64,000 nt of DNA, taken from positions 310,001 through 374,000 of the forward strand of contig NZ_JBKIII010000002.1 of the NCBI RefSeq assembly GCF_046557615.1, given 5' to 3'. Positions within the stretch are counted from its first letter, which is position 1. Each line of letters starts with the position of its first letter. Below are positions 42,369-51,786 of the stretch, one piece after another. The stretch is from Haloferax sp046557615. GTDB taxonomy: Archaea; Halobacteriota; Halobacteria; Halobacteriales; Haloferacaceae. A model generated the notes under the pieces. The model saw nothing but the letters and a program-made list of their open reading frames with translations. It searched no databases and was not told the origin of the DNA. Position numbers and translations under genes: made by a program.

Positions 42369-43241
42369 TTAGATAATCAGCGCGTCTTCGGTGAGTAGTT
42401 CGTCTTCGGTCCGCTGTGCTTCAGGCCCTTCGTCTACGAGCATCGGCTGGTCGATACTGTCCGAAAAGCGGTCGGGGTCGGGTTCGACACGTTTGAGCAT
42501 CGAAGAGAACACCGACCCACGGCGTCCTCCGGCGGAGACGATGCCTCCGTACTTTCGTTCCTCAAACGGCACCTCGTCTGGGTCCGGGAACTCTTCGCGG
42601 ATGATTGTCGCCCAATCTCGAATCTGTTGGGCGGCCTCTTTCTGGGAGTAGAGGCTATCGTTGTAGTACCGTTCGTGATACTTCTCGTCGAGGTCCTCCT
42701 CAGAATGTTCCGGTGACTCGTACAGCACCGACTCGGTGGTCAAGTAGGTGCTAGCGAATCTGATGTTCACCGTAAAGCAGTCTGGGTACCGGAGGATGAT
42801 AGGAAAGAACAGCATATCTGCGACTGTAATCCGTTGTTGCATCCGCCACAACCCCTCGAAGTAGTACGCGGCGAGCGCCCCTTTGGTGTCGTCTCGCTCG
42901 CCGGTGTGGTACTCCATTGCGACACGCTCGTACTCGTCTCCCGCAATCTGGTCGAGTCGAGTTCGATACGCCGCTGAAATCCCTTCGAGTTGTCGTTCGT
43001 ACGCTTCGATGAGTGGAACATCTGGGTCTTCCAGCATATCTGCCTTCTTGACCTGCGCATCCGCGACCCCCATCATGTTCTCATGAAAGACGCGCTCTGC
43101 GTCTTCGTTTGGCAATGGCGTCTTGACCGCCTGTCGGTAGAGAACCTTCGTATCCCCGTTGAATTTCCGACTATGCTCCCCCATTTGACACATGGGTTCG
43201 GGATAATACTTGATTAATCCACTGGTGCGATAACCGTGCAT
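42369..43241 (-). CDS. Unknown conserved-looking soluble protein
   Basis: The 290-residue charged protein (from ATG 43241) has no recognised family. Its helical central region contains EAYERQLEGISAAYRTRLDQ and RMQQRITVADMLFFP, and the C-terminus is acidic. Upstream is an AT-rich stretch (43230-43315) with TATA-like CTTATAAA (43281-43288) that would leave a leader of only about 16 bases; ATG 43184 is an alternative start. The AT-rich promoter and unusual sequence make horizontal origin possible. Confidence 0.65.
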   Translation of the reverse strand: MHGYRTSGLIKYYPEPMCQMGEHSRKFNGDTKVLYRQAVKTPLPNEDAERVFHENMMGVADAQVKKADMLEDPDVPLIEAYERQLEGISAAYRTRLDQIAGDEYERVAMEYHTGERDDTKGALAAYYFEGLWRMQQRITVADMLFFPIILRYPDCFTVNIRFASTYLTTESVLYESPEHSEEDLDEKYHERYYNDSLYSQKEAAQQIRDWATIIREEFPDPDEVPFEERKYGGIVSAGGRRGSVFSSMLKRVEPDPDRFSDSIDQPMLVDEGPEAQRTEDELLTEDALII

Positions 43242-43309
43242 TATCTGCTCACAACGGCTATTTTCTTGTTTTCGATAGCCCTTATAAAGGCAAAAACAAG
43301 CTACAAAAT

Positions 43310-43801
43310 TCAATGTGTTGACGTTTCCTGTGGGGCCGGTGGACGGTTCATCTTCACGTCAGTTTCTAGCCTCGATTTGAGTTCGCGCAGTTCCGAACGG
43401 AGTTGTCGCGCCATGAGCCATCGCATGACTGGCTTGAAGACGGTGAACATGAACGCCGTAACACGGCCGTCAGGCTTGTTGTCGACGGTATTCGTGACGA
43501 GCGTCCCGCTCGGCGTTTCGGCCAGTTCGAGACGGGCGTCGAACGGGAACGGCCCCTCGATAGCGGTCATCTCGAGACGAGACGGTGCGTCGATAGCAGT
43601 CAGTTCGAGTACCATCGGTTGTGTCCGTCCGCTGTAGGAGTAGGTACTCTCGTAACGCGCACCCACGGTGGCCTCGTCACCCGAGATACGATGTGTTTCG
43701 CCGACGCCGACGACCCACTCGCTCATCGCTTCGATAGTAGAGATGTACGCGAATACGTCCTCGATTGGTCTGCGTACTTCGACCGTTGCGGATGCTTCCA
43801 T
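43310..43801 (-). CDS. SRPBCC/polyketide cyclase-like lipid-binding protein
   Basis: The 163-residue protein begins MEASATVEVRRPIEDVFAYI, typical of START-like (Bet v 1/SRPBCC) domains. It continues with an alternating beta pattern and ends in a long amphipathic helix. Such proteins bind hydrophobic ligands. The start at 43801 is the family start. Confidence 0.85.
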   Translation of the reverse strand: MEASATVEVRRPIEDVFAYISTIEAMSEWVVGVGETHRISGDEATVGARYESTYSYSGRTQPMVLELTAIDAPSRLEMTAIEGPFPFDARLELAETPSGTLVTNTVDNKPDGRVTAFMFTVFKPVMRWLMARQLRSELRELKSRLETDVKMNRPPAPQETSTH

Positions 43802-43883
43802 CTCCCTACTAGTCGCGTGCTGAACACATATCCTTGCTGTCGGATCGGTGAAGAAAACCACCGTCTGAAACCTCTTTCTGTCG

Positions 43884-44726
43884 CTACTCCGGCGGTTCGT
43901 ACTCTTGGTAGATGACGTGCCCGCACGCCTTGCAGTGTGAGGCGTCTGGGTCGTGATACGAGAGGCCACAATCGGGGCAGACGACGTTGACCTGGTCTCT
44001 GTGTGCCCACTCGCGTACAATCTTCCCTGCCTGCCACGGAATCAGCACGATTGCGGCGAGGACGCTAGCGACTGTCACCCAACGCCCCGCATGCGTCATC
44101 GGGATGATGTCGCCAAAGCCCACAGTAGTGAGACTAACGACCATGTAGTAGAATGCGTCGCCGAAGTTGTTCACGCTCGGATTCGCCCGGAACTCGACGC
44201 TGTAAAACAACCCCGCAGAGACGAAGAAGATGACGAGTACCGTCAAGAGGAGTTTCATCACACGGAGTGTCTCGACCGAGACCGTCCCGAAGAAGAACTC
44301 TTCGTCTTTCGTGAATCGGTAAAACCGAAGCACTCGGATGACTCGAACGACCCGGAGGAACCCGATGTTGAGGACGATAATCGACGGAGGAAGTAACAGC
44401 ACCGAGAGCGTCGGGACTACCGAGAGTAAATCGACTATCGTGTACGGGTTGGTGAACTCGGCGAGTCGATTTGGTGCGCCGTAGAGACGAAGAACGTACT
44501 CGGCGACGAACACGAGCGCGATACCAACTTCTGCCTGCCAAAGCAACTCTTGTGTCGGCTCTGAAAGCGAGTACGTTTGGGCGACGAACACGCCGACGAA
44601 AACCAAGTTCAACACCAAAAGCGAGATGTCGATGGCTTTTCCGAGCGGGGTTTCGTGGTCGACGAGATAGAACTCTACTTGCTCTCGAAATCCACGTGGC
44701 GCTCGCGTCGAGGCGTGCGTTCCCAT
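43884..44726 (-). CDS. Voltage-gated K+ channel-like protein with C-terminal zinc ribbon
   Basis: The 280-residue protein has six TM segments, an S4-like helix with spaced arginines (LRVVRVIRVLRFYRF, Arg125/128/131/134) and a pore loop with the K+ filter TVGFGD (201-206). The C-terminus carries a zinc ribbon, CPDC...CKAC (Cys250, 253, 265, 268), instead of an RCK domain. The start at 44726 precedes the first TM. It should conduct K+ at the plasma membrane. Confidence 0.9.
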   Translation of the reverse strand: MGTHASTRAPRGFREQVEFYLVDHETPLGKAIDISLLVLNLVFVGVFVAQTYSLSEPTQELLWQAEVGIALVFVAEYVLRLYGAPNRLAEFTNPYTIVDLLSVVPTLSVLLLPPSIIVLNIGFLRVVRVIRVLRFYRFTKDEEFFFGTVSVETLRVMKLLLTVLVIFFVSAGLFYSVEFRANPSVNNFGDAFYYMVVSLTTVGFGDIIPMTHAGRWVTVASVLAAIVLIPWQAGKIVREWAHRDQVNVVCPDCGLSYHDPDASHCKACGHVIYQEYEPPE

Positions 44727-44837
44727 ACAGTGTTTGGAACTCCGAATCGTAATGAATCTCTCTGCCGACAGGTATCGGTTCGGCCTACTCGTCGAAACAG
44801 GGCATAGAATCAGGCATATCGGGCACGAACAGCGTGC

Positions 44838-45485
44838 ATGGCAACCATCGTCGAGATACAGATTCCTGCGGATGCATTCGATATCGGTCGGGTGTTTGCC
44901 GACCTGCCCGGTATCGAAGTCGAACTCGATAGAGTCGTTCCGACGGTGAATGCGGTGGTTCCGTTCCTGTGGGTTCGGGGCGTCGAACCACAGAACGTCG
45001 TCGAAGCCACGACTGTACACGATGGAATTCATCGCGTTCGTGTAGTGGACGAAGTAGAAGGCCATGGAACACTCTACCGAATCGAATGGTCAGACTCCGT
45101 TGAGAGCGCAATTACCGAACTCTCTCAACTCCCGCTCACTTTGATGGGTGGTACGGGGACCGACGACTCGTGGACCTTCACGCTACGAGCAGAGAACAGA
45201 ACTAACGTGAGTCAGCTATTCGAGTGGTGTTCGACCCGTGATATCCCGGTGTCACTCACTAAAATCTACCACGCCAGTGCTGTGAAGAGTCCCGATGAGA
45301 AAGGCCTCTCGAACGCACAGCACGAAGCGCTCGTCATCGCGTATCAACAGGGGTACTTTGACGAACCAAGGCGTGCCACGCTCGAAGATATCGCGTCTTC
45401 ACTCGGCATCTCCAGACAGGCACTCGCAGGCCGCTTGCGTCGCGGGACGCGAACGCTCATCACTCCCCTCGTCGCCAACTCCTAG
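44838..45485 (+). CDS. Bat-type (HTH-10) transcriptional regulator
   Basis: The 215-residue protein has a halobacterial regulator layout. An N-terminal ligand-binding-like domain begins MATIVEIQIPADAFDIGRVF, and a C-terminal bacterio-opsin-activator HTH domain contains LSNAQHEALVIAYQQGYFDE and SSLGISRQALAGRLRRG. It lies divergent from the K+ channel gene, 112 bp apart. The target is unknown. Confidence 0.9.
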   Translation: MATIVEIQIPADAFDIGRVFADLPGIEVELDRVVPTVNAVVPFLWVRGVEPQNVVEATTVHDGIHRVRVVDEVEGHGTLYRIEWSDSVESAITELSQLPLTLMGGTGTDDSWTFTLRAENRTNVSQLFEWCSTRDIPVSLTKIYHASAVKSPDEKGLSNAQHEALVIAYQQGYFDEPRRATLEDIASSLGISRQALAGRLRRGTRTLITPLVANS

Positions 45486-45561
45486 TCACTCATGGGGTCG
45501 TTGTCTTACATAGTCAAGGAACGGGCAAATGTCACGTCGCCACCACTGCTCAGACACAGGA

Positions 45562-45816
45562 ATGACACCCACACTATCCCCACGGCACGATGCCAACTCA
45601 CTTCCGAGTTTTCGAGTCGTTCAGGCCGTCGCGCGCGAAGAGTCTGTTCACGAAACCGACCTCACGACGCCACTCGCGGACGTTATCGACCCGGAAGCAC
45701 TGGACACCCTCGTCGAAGGCGACGATGGTTTTTCTTCACTCACGTTCTGCTACTACGGCTACGAAGTGACCGTCGATGAGAGTGGACACGTCTCGGCGCT
45801 CTCGCTCAAGCAGTAA
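45562..45816 (+). CDS. HalOD1 output-domain protein
   Basis: The 84-residue protein is a HalOD1 domain: SFRVVQAVAREESVHETDL, ADVIDPEALDTLV and FCYYGYEVTVDESGHVSAL. The domain occurs widely in halobacterial signalling. ATG 45562 is preferred to an upstream start 11 codons earlier. It probably functions as a small output module. Confidence 0.85.
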   Translation: MTPTLSPRHDANSLPSFRVVQAVAREESVHETDLTTPLADVIDPEALDTLVEGDDGFSSLTFCYYGYEVTVDESGHVSALSLKQ

Positions 45817-46033
45817 ACCAGTCTCTTTGTGACCGTTTTCTATCGAACTGTGGATACCACAGAAGCTCAGCCTGTGGCCTCCGAATCGGGTGGTGACTCC
45901 CGGCAACTCCTAGTAATCAGAAGACGATTGTCTAACTGGCCCGGGAGAACGAAAATAATTTCAAAATTTTTGGAGCCGTGGTATAACAAACCTCGCAAGT
46001 CTTAACCGTTGATGGGCACTTTGTCCAAAAGCA

Positions 46034-46228
46034 ATGGCGAAAGGAAACGTTGATTTCTTCAACGACACAGGCGGCTACGGTTTCATCTCGACGGACGACG
46101 CAGACGACGACGTGTTCTTCCACATGGACGACATCGGCGGTCCGGACCTCGAAGAGAACCAGGATGTTGAATTCAGTATCGAACAGTCCCCCAAGGGACC
46201 ACGCGCAGCAAACCTGACGCGTCTTTAA
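46034..46228 (+). CDS. cspA: Cold-shock domain protein CspA
   Basis: The 64-residue single-stranded nucleic-acid-binding protein has both RNP motifs: GGYGFIST and DVFFHMDDI. Its upstream region is AT-rich, with GTATAAC around 45980 as a possible TATA box, giving a leader of some 30 bases. The 265-bp gap after it contains an inverted-repeat element. Confidence 0.96.
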   Translation: MAKGNVDFFNDTGGYGFISTDDADDDVFFHMDDIGGPDLEENQDVEFSIEQSPKGPRAANLTRL

Positions 46229-46320
46229 ATTAGTTTAGTACACCGCGTAACTGCGGCGAAAGACATCAGATTTTACGACGACTTGCATTTTGAGTGCCAA
46301 TAGTCACTGTACCGGCCTCA

Positions 46321-46440
46321 TGTCAAGCGTATTTCCAACGCTCTGAGAACGTTCGATTCGAGCGATACCGGGCTTAAAATGAGCGAGCGATGCTCTCGCG
46401 GTCACACGAGAGTTAAAATTCGATTTCTCCCAGCTTGACA
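46321..46440. repeat. 120-bp element bounded by inverted TGTCAAGC ends
   Basis: TGTCAAGC (46321-46328) and GCTTGACA (46433-46440) are exact 8-bp inverted ends. Between them are further pairing-rich sequences such as GAGCGAGCG next to GCTCTCGCG and CGAGAG. The element has no coding potential and lies between cspA and eif1A. It may be a small MITE-like element or an RNA structure. Confidence 0.35.
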
Positions 46441-46493
46441 CACGGTATCAGGACTCTCCGATAACTTATCCGTCTCCCGCTCTACGGTAACCC

Positions 46494-46778
46494 GTGAGCG
46501 AAGAAACTCAACGCCGAAATCTCCGAATGCCTCGGGGAGACGAACTGTTCGCAGTCGTAACAGAACACAATGGTGGAAACCACGTTCGCGTCCGTTGTAA
46601 CGACGGCAAAGAGCGAATGGGCCGTATCCCCGGCCGAATGAAGTACCGCACCTGGATCAACGAGGGCGACACCGTCATCGTTGAACCGTGGGACTGGCAA
46701 GACGAGAAAGCGAACATCGAATGGCGCTACTCCGACCAAGACGCCGAGCAACTCCGTCGCGAAGGCCACATCGACTAA
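46494..46778 (+). CDS. Translation initiation factor aIF1A
   Basis: The 94-residue protein has the OB-fold of eIF1A: LRMPRGDELFAVVTEHNGGN, VRCNDGKERMGRIPGRMK and GDTVIVEPWDWQDEKANIEW. It stabilises the 30S initiation complex. The start is GTG at 46494, and an AT-rich TATA-like AACTTATC occurs about 25 bases upstream, so the mRNA is likely leaderless. Confidence 0.95.
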   Translation: MSEETQRRNLRMPRGDELFAVVTEHNGGNHVRVRCNDGKERMGRIPGRMKYRTWINEGDTVIVEPWDWQDEKANIEWRYSDQDAEQLRREGHID

Positions 46779-46886
46779 TGACCCCCTTCGCCGAAAGGCG
46801 AGACTTCTTCTAGCCGAGTTCGAGCGTGCGAGCGGAGGCTACTGCCCGGTGCGCGCAGTGAACTATCGACAGAGACCGCGAAACTG

Positions 46887-47567
46887 CTAACACTCGTGAA
46901 GAAACGGCCTGCGAACGGCCAGTTCGTACACCACGCCCACGAGTGCAACCACCAGTGCGGTACCGGCAACCACTTTCACGACTCGTCTCACCTCGCTCTT
47001 GCCAGCCTTCACGGTCTTCGAACCAACCGTCGATTCGACGAACTCGGCGAACTCGGTTGCGAACGCCGACACGTCGTCCCAGTCGGTGTACTCGTAATCG
47101 CGTGAGGTGTCTGTATCACCCGTCGTCACCGCCGAGACGAGTTTGAATATCACTCGCTCCATCGGGGGATATTTCGTGTACGCGACGGCCCCTGCGAACA
47201 GACCAACACGGTCGGGGTGCCACCCAGTTCGGTCGGTGAGGTCATCGACGAACTTGCCTGCGCCTTCTCGTGCCCATCGAAGCGGAATAATCGACGCCAA
47301 CGACAGTTGGAAAAAGCCGTTCGGACGCGCTTCGAGCGCCGCACGATTTCGCTCGACGAACGCGACCACCGCAGGACGGTGTTTGCGGTTGTTCACTGGT
47401 GAACCAACCAGCACCGCATCGAACGGTTCGACATCGACATCTGGGTCGTCCGTGACGTTCACGCTCGTTACTTCGTGTCCCCGTGCTTCGAGGACGGTTG
47501 TGATGTGTTTGGATACTTTCGCCGTCTGCCCTTCACCTGTTCCGTACGCCACGAGAATCGATACCAT
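46887..47567 (-). CDS. Flavodoxin-domain protein with C-terminal TM helix
   Basis: The 226-residue protein has a flavodoxin domain like protoporphyrinogen oxidase HemG: FMN-binding loop YGTGEGQTAKVSKHI, PFDAVLVGSPVNNRKH and FAGAVAYTKYPPMER. A C-terminal hydrophobic helix (VVKVVAGTALVVALVGVVYE) anchors it to the membrane. Role in heme oxidation or redox is inferred. Confidence 0.87.
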   Translation of the reverse strand: MVSILVAYGTGEGQTAKVSKHITTVLEARGHEVTSVNVTDDPDVDVEPFDAVLVGSPVNNRKHRPAVVAFVERNRAALEARPNGFFQLSLASIIPLRWAREGAGKFVDDLTDRTGWHPDRVGLFAGAVAYTKYPPMERVIFKLVSAVTTGDTDTSRDYEYTDWDDVSAFATEFAEFVESTVGSKTVKAGKSEVRRVVKVVAGTALVVALVGVVYELAVRRPFLHEC

Positions 47568-47786
47568 TTGAACTCACACCTACGCATACGCTGTTCGTGG
47601 CATTAACTGGTGATAGCCAGCTGCATGCACACAGCAGAGAGAACGGTTTCGTGCCAACGGACTTGGTCACTCGACCCTCCGAACGGAGGTCGTCTTCATT
47701 CGGTATGGCTCGTTTTTCTCCGTCGGACTCCTCTCTCTACAGAGCGACGCACCTGACCTGTCAAGGGCCGTCACAAAGGAGAAGAA

Positions 47787-49622
47787 ATGGCAACAGACCC
47801 GTTGGTCATCATCTCGGTCATCATCGCGCTCGGGGCCGTCTCGAAACTCATCTCGGAGTGGGTTGGGGTTCCGAACGTCGTGTTCTTGCTCGCATTCGGC
47901 ATCGCTATCGGACCGGAGGGTATCGGGTTTTTCAGTGCAGGTCTCACGAGCGAGCAACTCTCACTCTTCGTCGATATCGCCGTCGCAATCATCATCTTCG
48001 AGGGAGCGTTCTCTCTCACTCGAACGAAGATTCGGGCCACACCCAGACCGACGCTCTATCTCGTAACCATCGGGTCGGCCATTACCTTCGTCGGACTTGG
48101 GTTGGCGATTCGCGGCCTGCTCGGATTGCAGTGGTCGATTTCGTTTCTCGTCTCCGCGCTTCTCATCGCAACCGGCCCGACCGTCATCACACCCGTCTTG
48201 GAGCAAATATCCGTCTCTGAGAAGGTTTCGAGCATCCTCGAAACCGAAGGCATCGTCAACGACCCCGTTGCGGCGGTGGTTGGTGCGGTCGTCTTCTCGG
48301 TGACAATCGGGTCGATACGCGTGTCGGGTGAAGGAGATATCGTCGCCGACTTCATCAGCCAAGTGGCGATTGGTATCCTGTTCGGTCTCGTTACCGTACT
48401 CCTCTTGGCGTTCGTTCTACGGTCGTTCAGCAACTCGGTGCGAGATTCCCGAATCGTCGTCCTCGCCGCAGCGTTGCTGACCTACGCCGTTGCGAGTCTG
48501 TTCGCCACCGAAGCGGGTGTCGTCGCCGTCGCGGTCGCCGGGTTAGCGATGGGGAACACCGATATCCCGTTCAGTGAGGAAATTGCCGGGTTCAGCGATG
48601 CGATTTCGACGACGGTGCTGAGCGCGGTGTACATCGTCCTCGCGGCGCTCATCCAATTCGAAGATATCGTCGCACTCGGAGTGGGCGGGCTCGGTGTCGT
48701 CGTCCTTGCGATGGTCGTCGTCCGTCCACTCGCGGTGTTCGTCTCGACTTACAACTCGGAGTTCTCGCTGAATCAGCGAGCCTTCATCGCGGCTATCGGC
48801 CCGCGAGGAATCATTCCGGCGGCGACGGCGACGCTCTTTTCGTTGCAACTCAGTTCTGCGGGCATCGCGAACGCATCGAGCGTCGTGAGTCTCGTCTTTC
48901 TCGTCATCCTCGTGACTGTCGTCATCGAAGCAGGGGCGGCACCGCTCATCGCGCAGACACTCAACATCGTACCCATGACCACACTCATCATCGGCGGTAG
49001 CGAAATCGGACGATTGCTCGCAGATAGGCTCGACGAGCGGGGGGAGAACCCCGTCATCGTCGAGCGCGACGACCGGACCATCTCGTCGTTACAGGCGGCG
49101 GGTTACTCGGTCGTCCACGGCGACGGAACGAATGCGGACGTGCTGAAAGACGCGGGCGCACAGGACGCCGAGATGGTTATCGCGGCGACGAGCGACGACG
49201 CAGTGAACGTCCTCGCGTGCCAAATCGCTCGTTCGACGTTCGGTGTCGAGACGCTCATCTCGCTGGTGAACGACCAAACCAAAGTTGGTGCCTTCCGCGA
49301 TATCGGCGTTTCGACGCTCACACCCACGACAGCGACGGTCAACGGAATCGAAGAACTGGTCGCTCTTCCGAGTCTCTTCGAGTGGCGAGCGACCACCAAA
49401 CACCGACAGAAGTTCGCCGAAGAAACCGTCATCTCCGACGCCGTGGACGGCAAGGCAATCGGCGCGCTCCACGTCCCGGACCAGGCCGTTCTCGTCTTGG
49501 TCAAGCGTGGGTCTGCATTTATCGTCCCCACACAAGAGACGGTACTGCGGAAAGGTGACCGAGTCACCATCTTCGGCCGGTCGAACGCAGTCGAACGTGC
49601 GAGAGAACTCCTCACCGGGTGA
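47787..49622 (+). CDS. CPA1-type Na+/H+ antiporter fused to TrkA-like regulatory domains
   Basis: The 611-residue protein has about 12 TM helices with NhaP-like motifs (IIIFEGAFSLTRTKIR, ATGPTVITPVLE, ETEGIVNDPVAAV). A cytoplasmic TrkA-N domain follows (about 390-510, TLIIGGSEIGRLLADRL) and a TrkA-C domain (about 530-611). It should export Na+ or K+ against protons, gated by nucleotide. AAGGAG lies four bases before the start. Confidence 0.93.
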   Translation: MATDPLVIISVIIALGAVSKLISEWVGVPNVVFLLAFGIAIGPEGIGFFSAGLTSEQLSLFVDIAVAIIIFEGAFSLTRTKIRATPRPTLYLVTIGSAITFVGLGLAIRGLLGLQWSISFLVSALLIATGPTVITPVLEQISVSEKVSSILETEGIVNDPVAAVVGAVVFSVTIGSIRVSGEGDIVADFISQVAIGILFGLVTVLLLAFVLRSFSNSVRDSRIVVLAAALLTYAVASLFATEAGVVAVAVAGLAMGNTDIPFSEEIAGFSDAISTTVLSAVYIVLAALIQFEDIVALGVGGLGVVVLAMVVVRPLAVFVSTYNSEFSLNQRAFIAAIGPRGIIPAATATLFSLQLSSAGIANASSVVSLVFLVILVTVVIEAGAAPLIAQTLNIVPMTTLIIGGSEIGRLLADRLDERGENPVIVERDDRTISSLQAAGYSVVHGDGTNADVLKDAGAQDAEMVIAATSDDAVNVLACQIARSTFGVETLISLVNDQTKVGAFRDIGVSTLTPTTATVNGIEELVALPSLFEWRATTKHRQKFAEETVISDAVDGKAIGALHVPDQAVLVLVKRGSAFIVPTQETVLRKGDRVTIFGRSNAVERARELLTG

Positions 49623-49837
49623 TGGATGTTCGAACTGCGTTGCAGTCTCTCGGTTTCTGTACCGACGCATCCAACACGAGAGCGCCACCAGTCCCGACCA
49701 TTAACATACCATTCACGTCGGGTGGTGGTTTTCAGTGACGAATAGATTCTCTCGAGGCTGTGCTGATACTGTTCGAATACCGAAACAACCAGATAAGGTG
49801 ACAAATAACCAATATAGTTCCACCAGTTTTCCGGACT

Positions 49838-50923
49838 ATGGCCCTAGGGAAAACTTCTCGTGTGAACACGGACGGGACGACGGTCCTGAGGAGTATCCAC
49901 GAGTTCAACGAAAACCAGTGGAACAACCTCGTAACGCATACTGAACAGGGAACTCTGTTCCATCGCCACGAATGGCTCGCCGCCGTGGAAGATGGACTCG
50001 ATTACGAACCTCGGCACGTCGTCGTGAGTAAAGACTCCAATCCAATCGCTATCTTCCCCAATTTCGTCTCGGAGTTGACCGTTCCGAACGACGTCACGAA
50101 CTCCGTCATCTCGGCTCTCGATATCTCCGTGATGGAGTCCGGTGGAATCGGCCACGGGGGGCCGATAATCTCCACCAACGAGCGCGAGAACATCGACCGA
50201 CTCTTCGAGGCCCTCGACTCAGCGTCTGACGGCCGACTACTGTATCATCTCATTTCGACCTACGACCTTGGACACATCCGCTATGGGCAGTATCTTCGCG
50301 CCCGCGGATACGAACCGAACTCGAACGTCGCCACGTTTTTGATCGACCTCTCGGATGGGTGGGAGAAGATTCTCGCCGAGATGGACAAGTCACGACGCAA
50401 GGACGTCCGCCGGGCACACGAACAAGAGTACCAAATCGACATTAGCACACTTGGAACGAACATCCACCAAACCTACGGGATGTACGAGAAGAACACCGAA
50501 CGCGTCGATGGAAATCTCATCCCGTTTTCCTTCTTCGAGACTCTCCGAGATTACTTCGGCGAGCGTATTCGCGTGTTTACGGCCTACGTTGATGGAAACG
50601 TAAAGGGCAAGTACATCTACCTGCTCGACACCGAGAACTCGACGCTCCACCACTGGCTCTCGGCGATTCCGGACCGCGACTGCTACGACTTCTATCCGTC
50701 TGAACTCATCCACTCCCGGGCAATCAAATGGGGCATCGAACAGGAGTTCGAGACGTACAGTTTCGGGGGCGCTGGCTCACACTTCGACAACTCCGTGTTC
50801 CGCTTCAAGACCCAATACGGCGCACAACCTGTCCCAGTTCTCCGGTGGGAGCGCGGGCGGAATCAACTCATGTGGCCGCTGTTCAAATTCGGACGGCAGA
50901 AAGTCGTCGAGAAAGGGTTGTAA
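49838..50923 (+). CDS. FemAB-like acyltransferase (GNAT fold)
   Basis: The 361-residue protein resembles the FemABX/GNAT family (peptidoglycan interpeptide bridge enzymes): GTLFHRHEWLAAVEDGLDYE, LIDLSDGWEKILAEMDKSRRKDVRRA and SFGGAGSHFDNSVFRFKTQY. Archaea lack peptidoglycan, so it likely transfers an acyl or aminoacyl group in polysaccharide or lipid modification. Its 3' end overlaps a reverse gene by 41 bp if that gene is read unshifted. Confidence 0.85.
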   Translation: MALGKTSRVNTDGTTVLRSIHEFNENQWNNLVTHTEQGTLFHRHEWLAAVEDGLDYEPRHVVVSKDSNPIAIFPNFVSELTVPNDVTNSVISALDISVMESGGIGHGGPIISTNERENIDRLFEALDSASDGRLLYHLISTYDLGHIRYGQYLRARGYEPNSNVATFLIDLSDGWEKILAEMDKSRRKDVRRAHEQEYQIDISTLGTNIHQTYGMYEKNTERVDGNLIPFSFFETLRDYFGERIRVFTAYVDGNVKGKYIYLLDTENSTLHHWLSAIPDRDCYDFYPSELIHSRAIKWGIEQEFETYSFGGAGSHFDNSVFRFKTQYGAQPVPVLRWERGRNQLMWPLFKFGRQKVVEKGL

Positions 50924-51734
50924 TCGTGGATAAGCTGGACGTTCGGATACGATAGGCACTGGATTCGAGAAGGTTACTCATCCCAACAGATTCCGAATAC
51001 GGCCGAACAACCCACTTTTTTTCTTCTTCTTCGGGAACCTCGTCCCCAGAGTTGTACGCCGTCACCTCACCAGTGTCCGTATCGACGACGGTAACGCGGT
51101 CCACCCCACGCTCGTCGCTCTCGGTCGGGTCGTCGCGGGCCACCTTGTAGTCGATAGCGGGGTCCGTGCGAATGAATTCGAGCCCTTCGTCGGTTGGTTC
51201 GACGCCAGTTACGTCTCCAAGGTCTTCGACGAACGCATCGACGTTTGTCACGTAGTCGAATGCGGCAGGATGTGGGGTGATTTGACTCGTCGGCGACTGT
51301 GCGGAATAGGCTCGGAATCGGAACTGGTGCGCCATCGCCAGCGCGTACATCACGTCGTTGCCACCGTACCCTTCTTCGCCTTCGAACTTGACGGCCGCAA
51401 TCTCGTCGTCTCGTCCTGCTTCTGTATCGACGATGAGCGTGATGTCCGTTACCGTCTCCGTTTTGCTGTCGAACTCGGCGATTGCGGCCCGGTTCCACAG
51501 GTCCAACGTCTCGGCGACGAGTGTCTCTGCTTCGCCCATCACCGTGACGTACAGATACCGGTCGATCCACGCGTAGTCCGCACCGACCGTTCGCTCACCG
51601 TTGTCGTAGTCGGCGAACACCGAATCGTCGTCTGCCGGAAATTCGACCGGGTGGTTCGCCTCGAACCACTCCATGAGCGCCTCGCGACTGCTCACGTCTT
51701 CACACTCGAAGTTGTAGACTGTCCAGTTTGGCAT
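50883..51734 (-). CDS. Unknown acidic protein, probably frameshifted near the 3' end
   Basis: The unshifted frame codes for 283 residues and begins MPNWTVYNFECEDVSS. After EEEEKK it reads a serine-rich tail that looks random and overlaps the convergent gene by 41 bp. At a run of seven A (51016-51022, reverse strand), one base fewer would give a tail SGLFGRIRNLLG and a stop at 50978-50980. That tail resembles amphipathic C-termini of haloarchaeal proteins. No family is recognised for the rest, which is a beta-alpha acidic domain. Confidence 0.65.
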   Translation of the reverse strand: MPNWTVYNFECEDVSSREALMEWFEANHPVEFPADDDSVFADYDNGERTVGADYAWIDRYLYVTVMGEAETLVAETLDLWNRAAIAEFDSKTETVTDITLIVDTEAGRDDEIAAVKFEGEEGYGGNDVMYALAMAHQFRFRAYSAQSPTSQITPHPAAFDYVTNVDAFVEDLGDVTGVEPTDEGLEFIRTDPAIDYKVARDDPTESDERGVDRVTVVDTDTGEVTAYNSGDEVPEEEEKKWVVRPYSESVGMSNLLESSAYRIRTSSLSTITTLSRRLSAVRI

Positions 51735-51786
51735 AAGTTCAGTTCACGAACACGTTATAAATATCTATGTGCTGACAGTAATTCCG

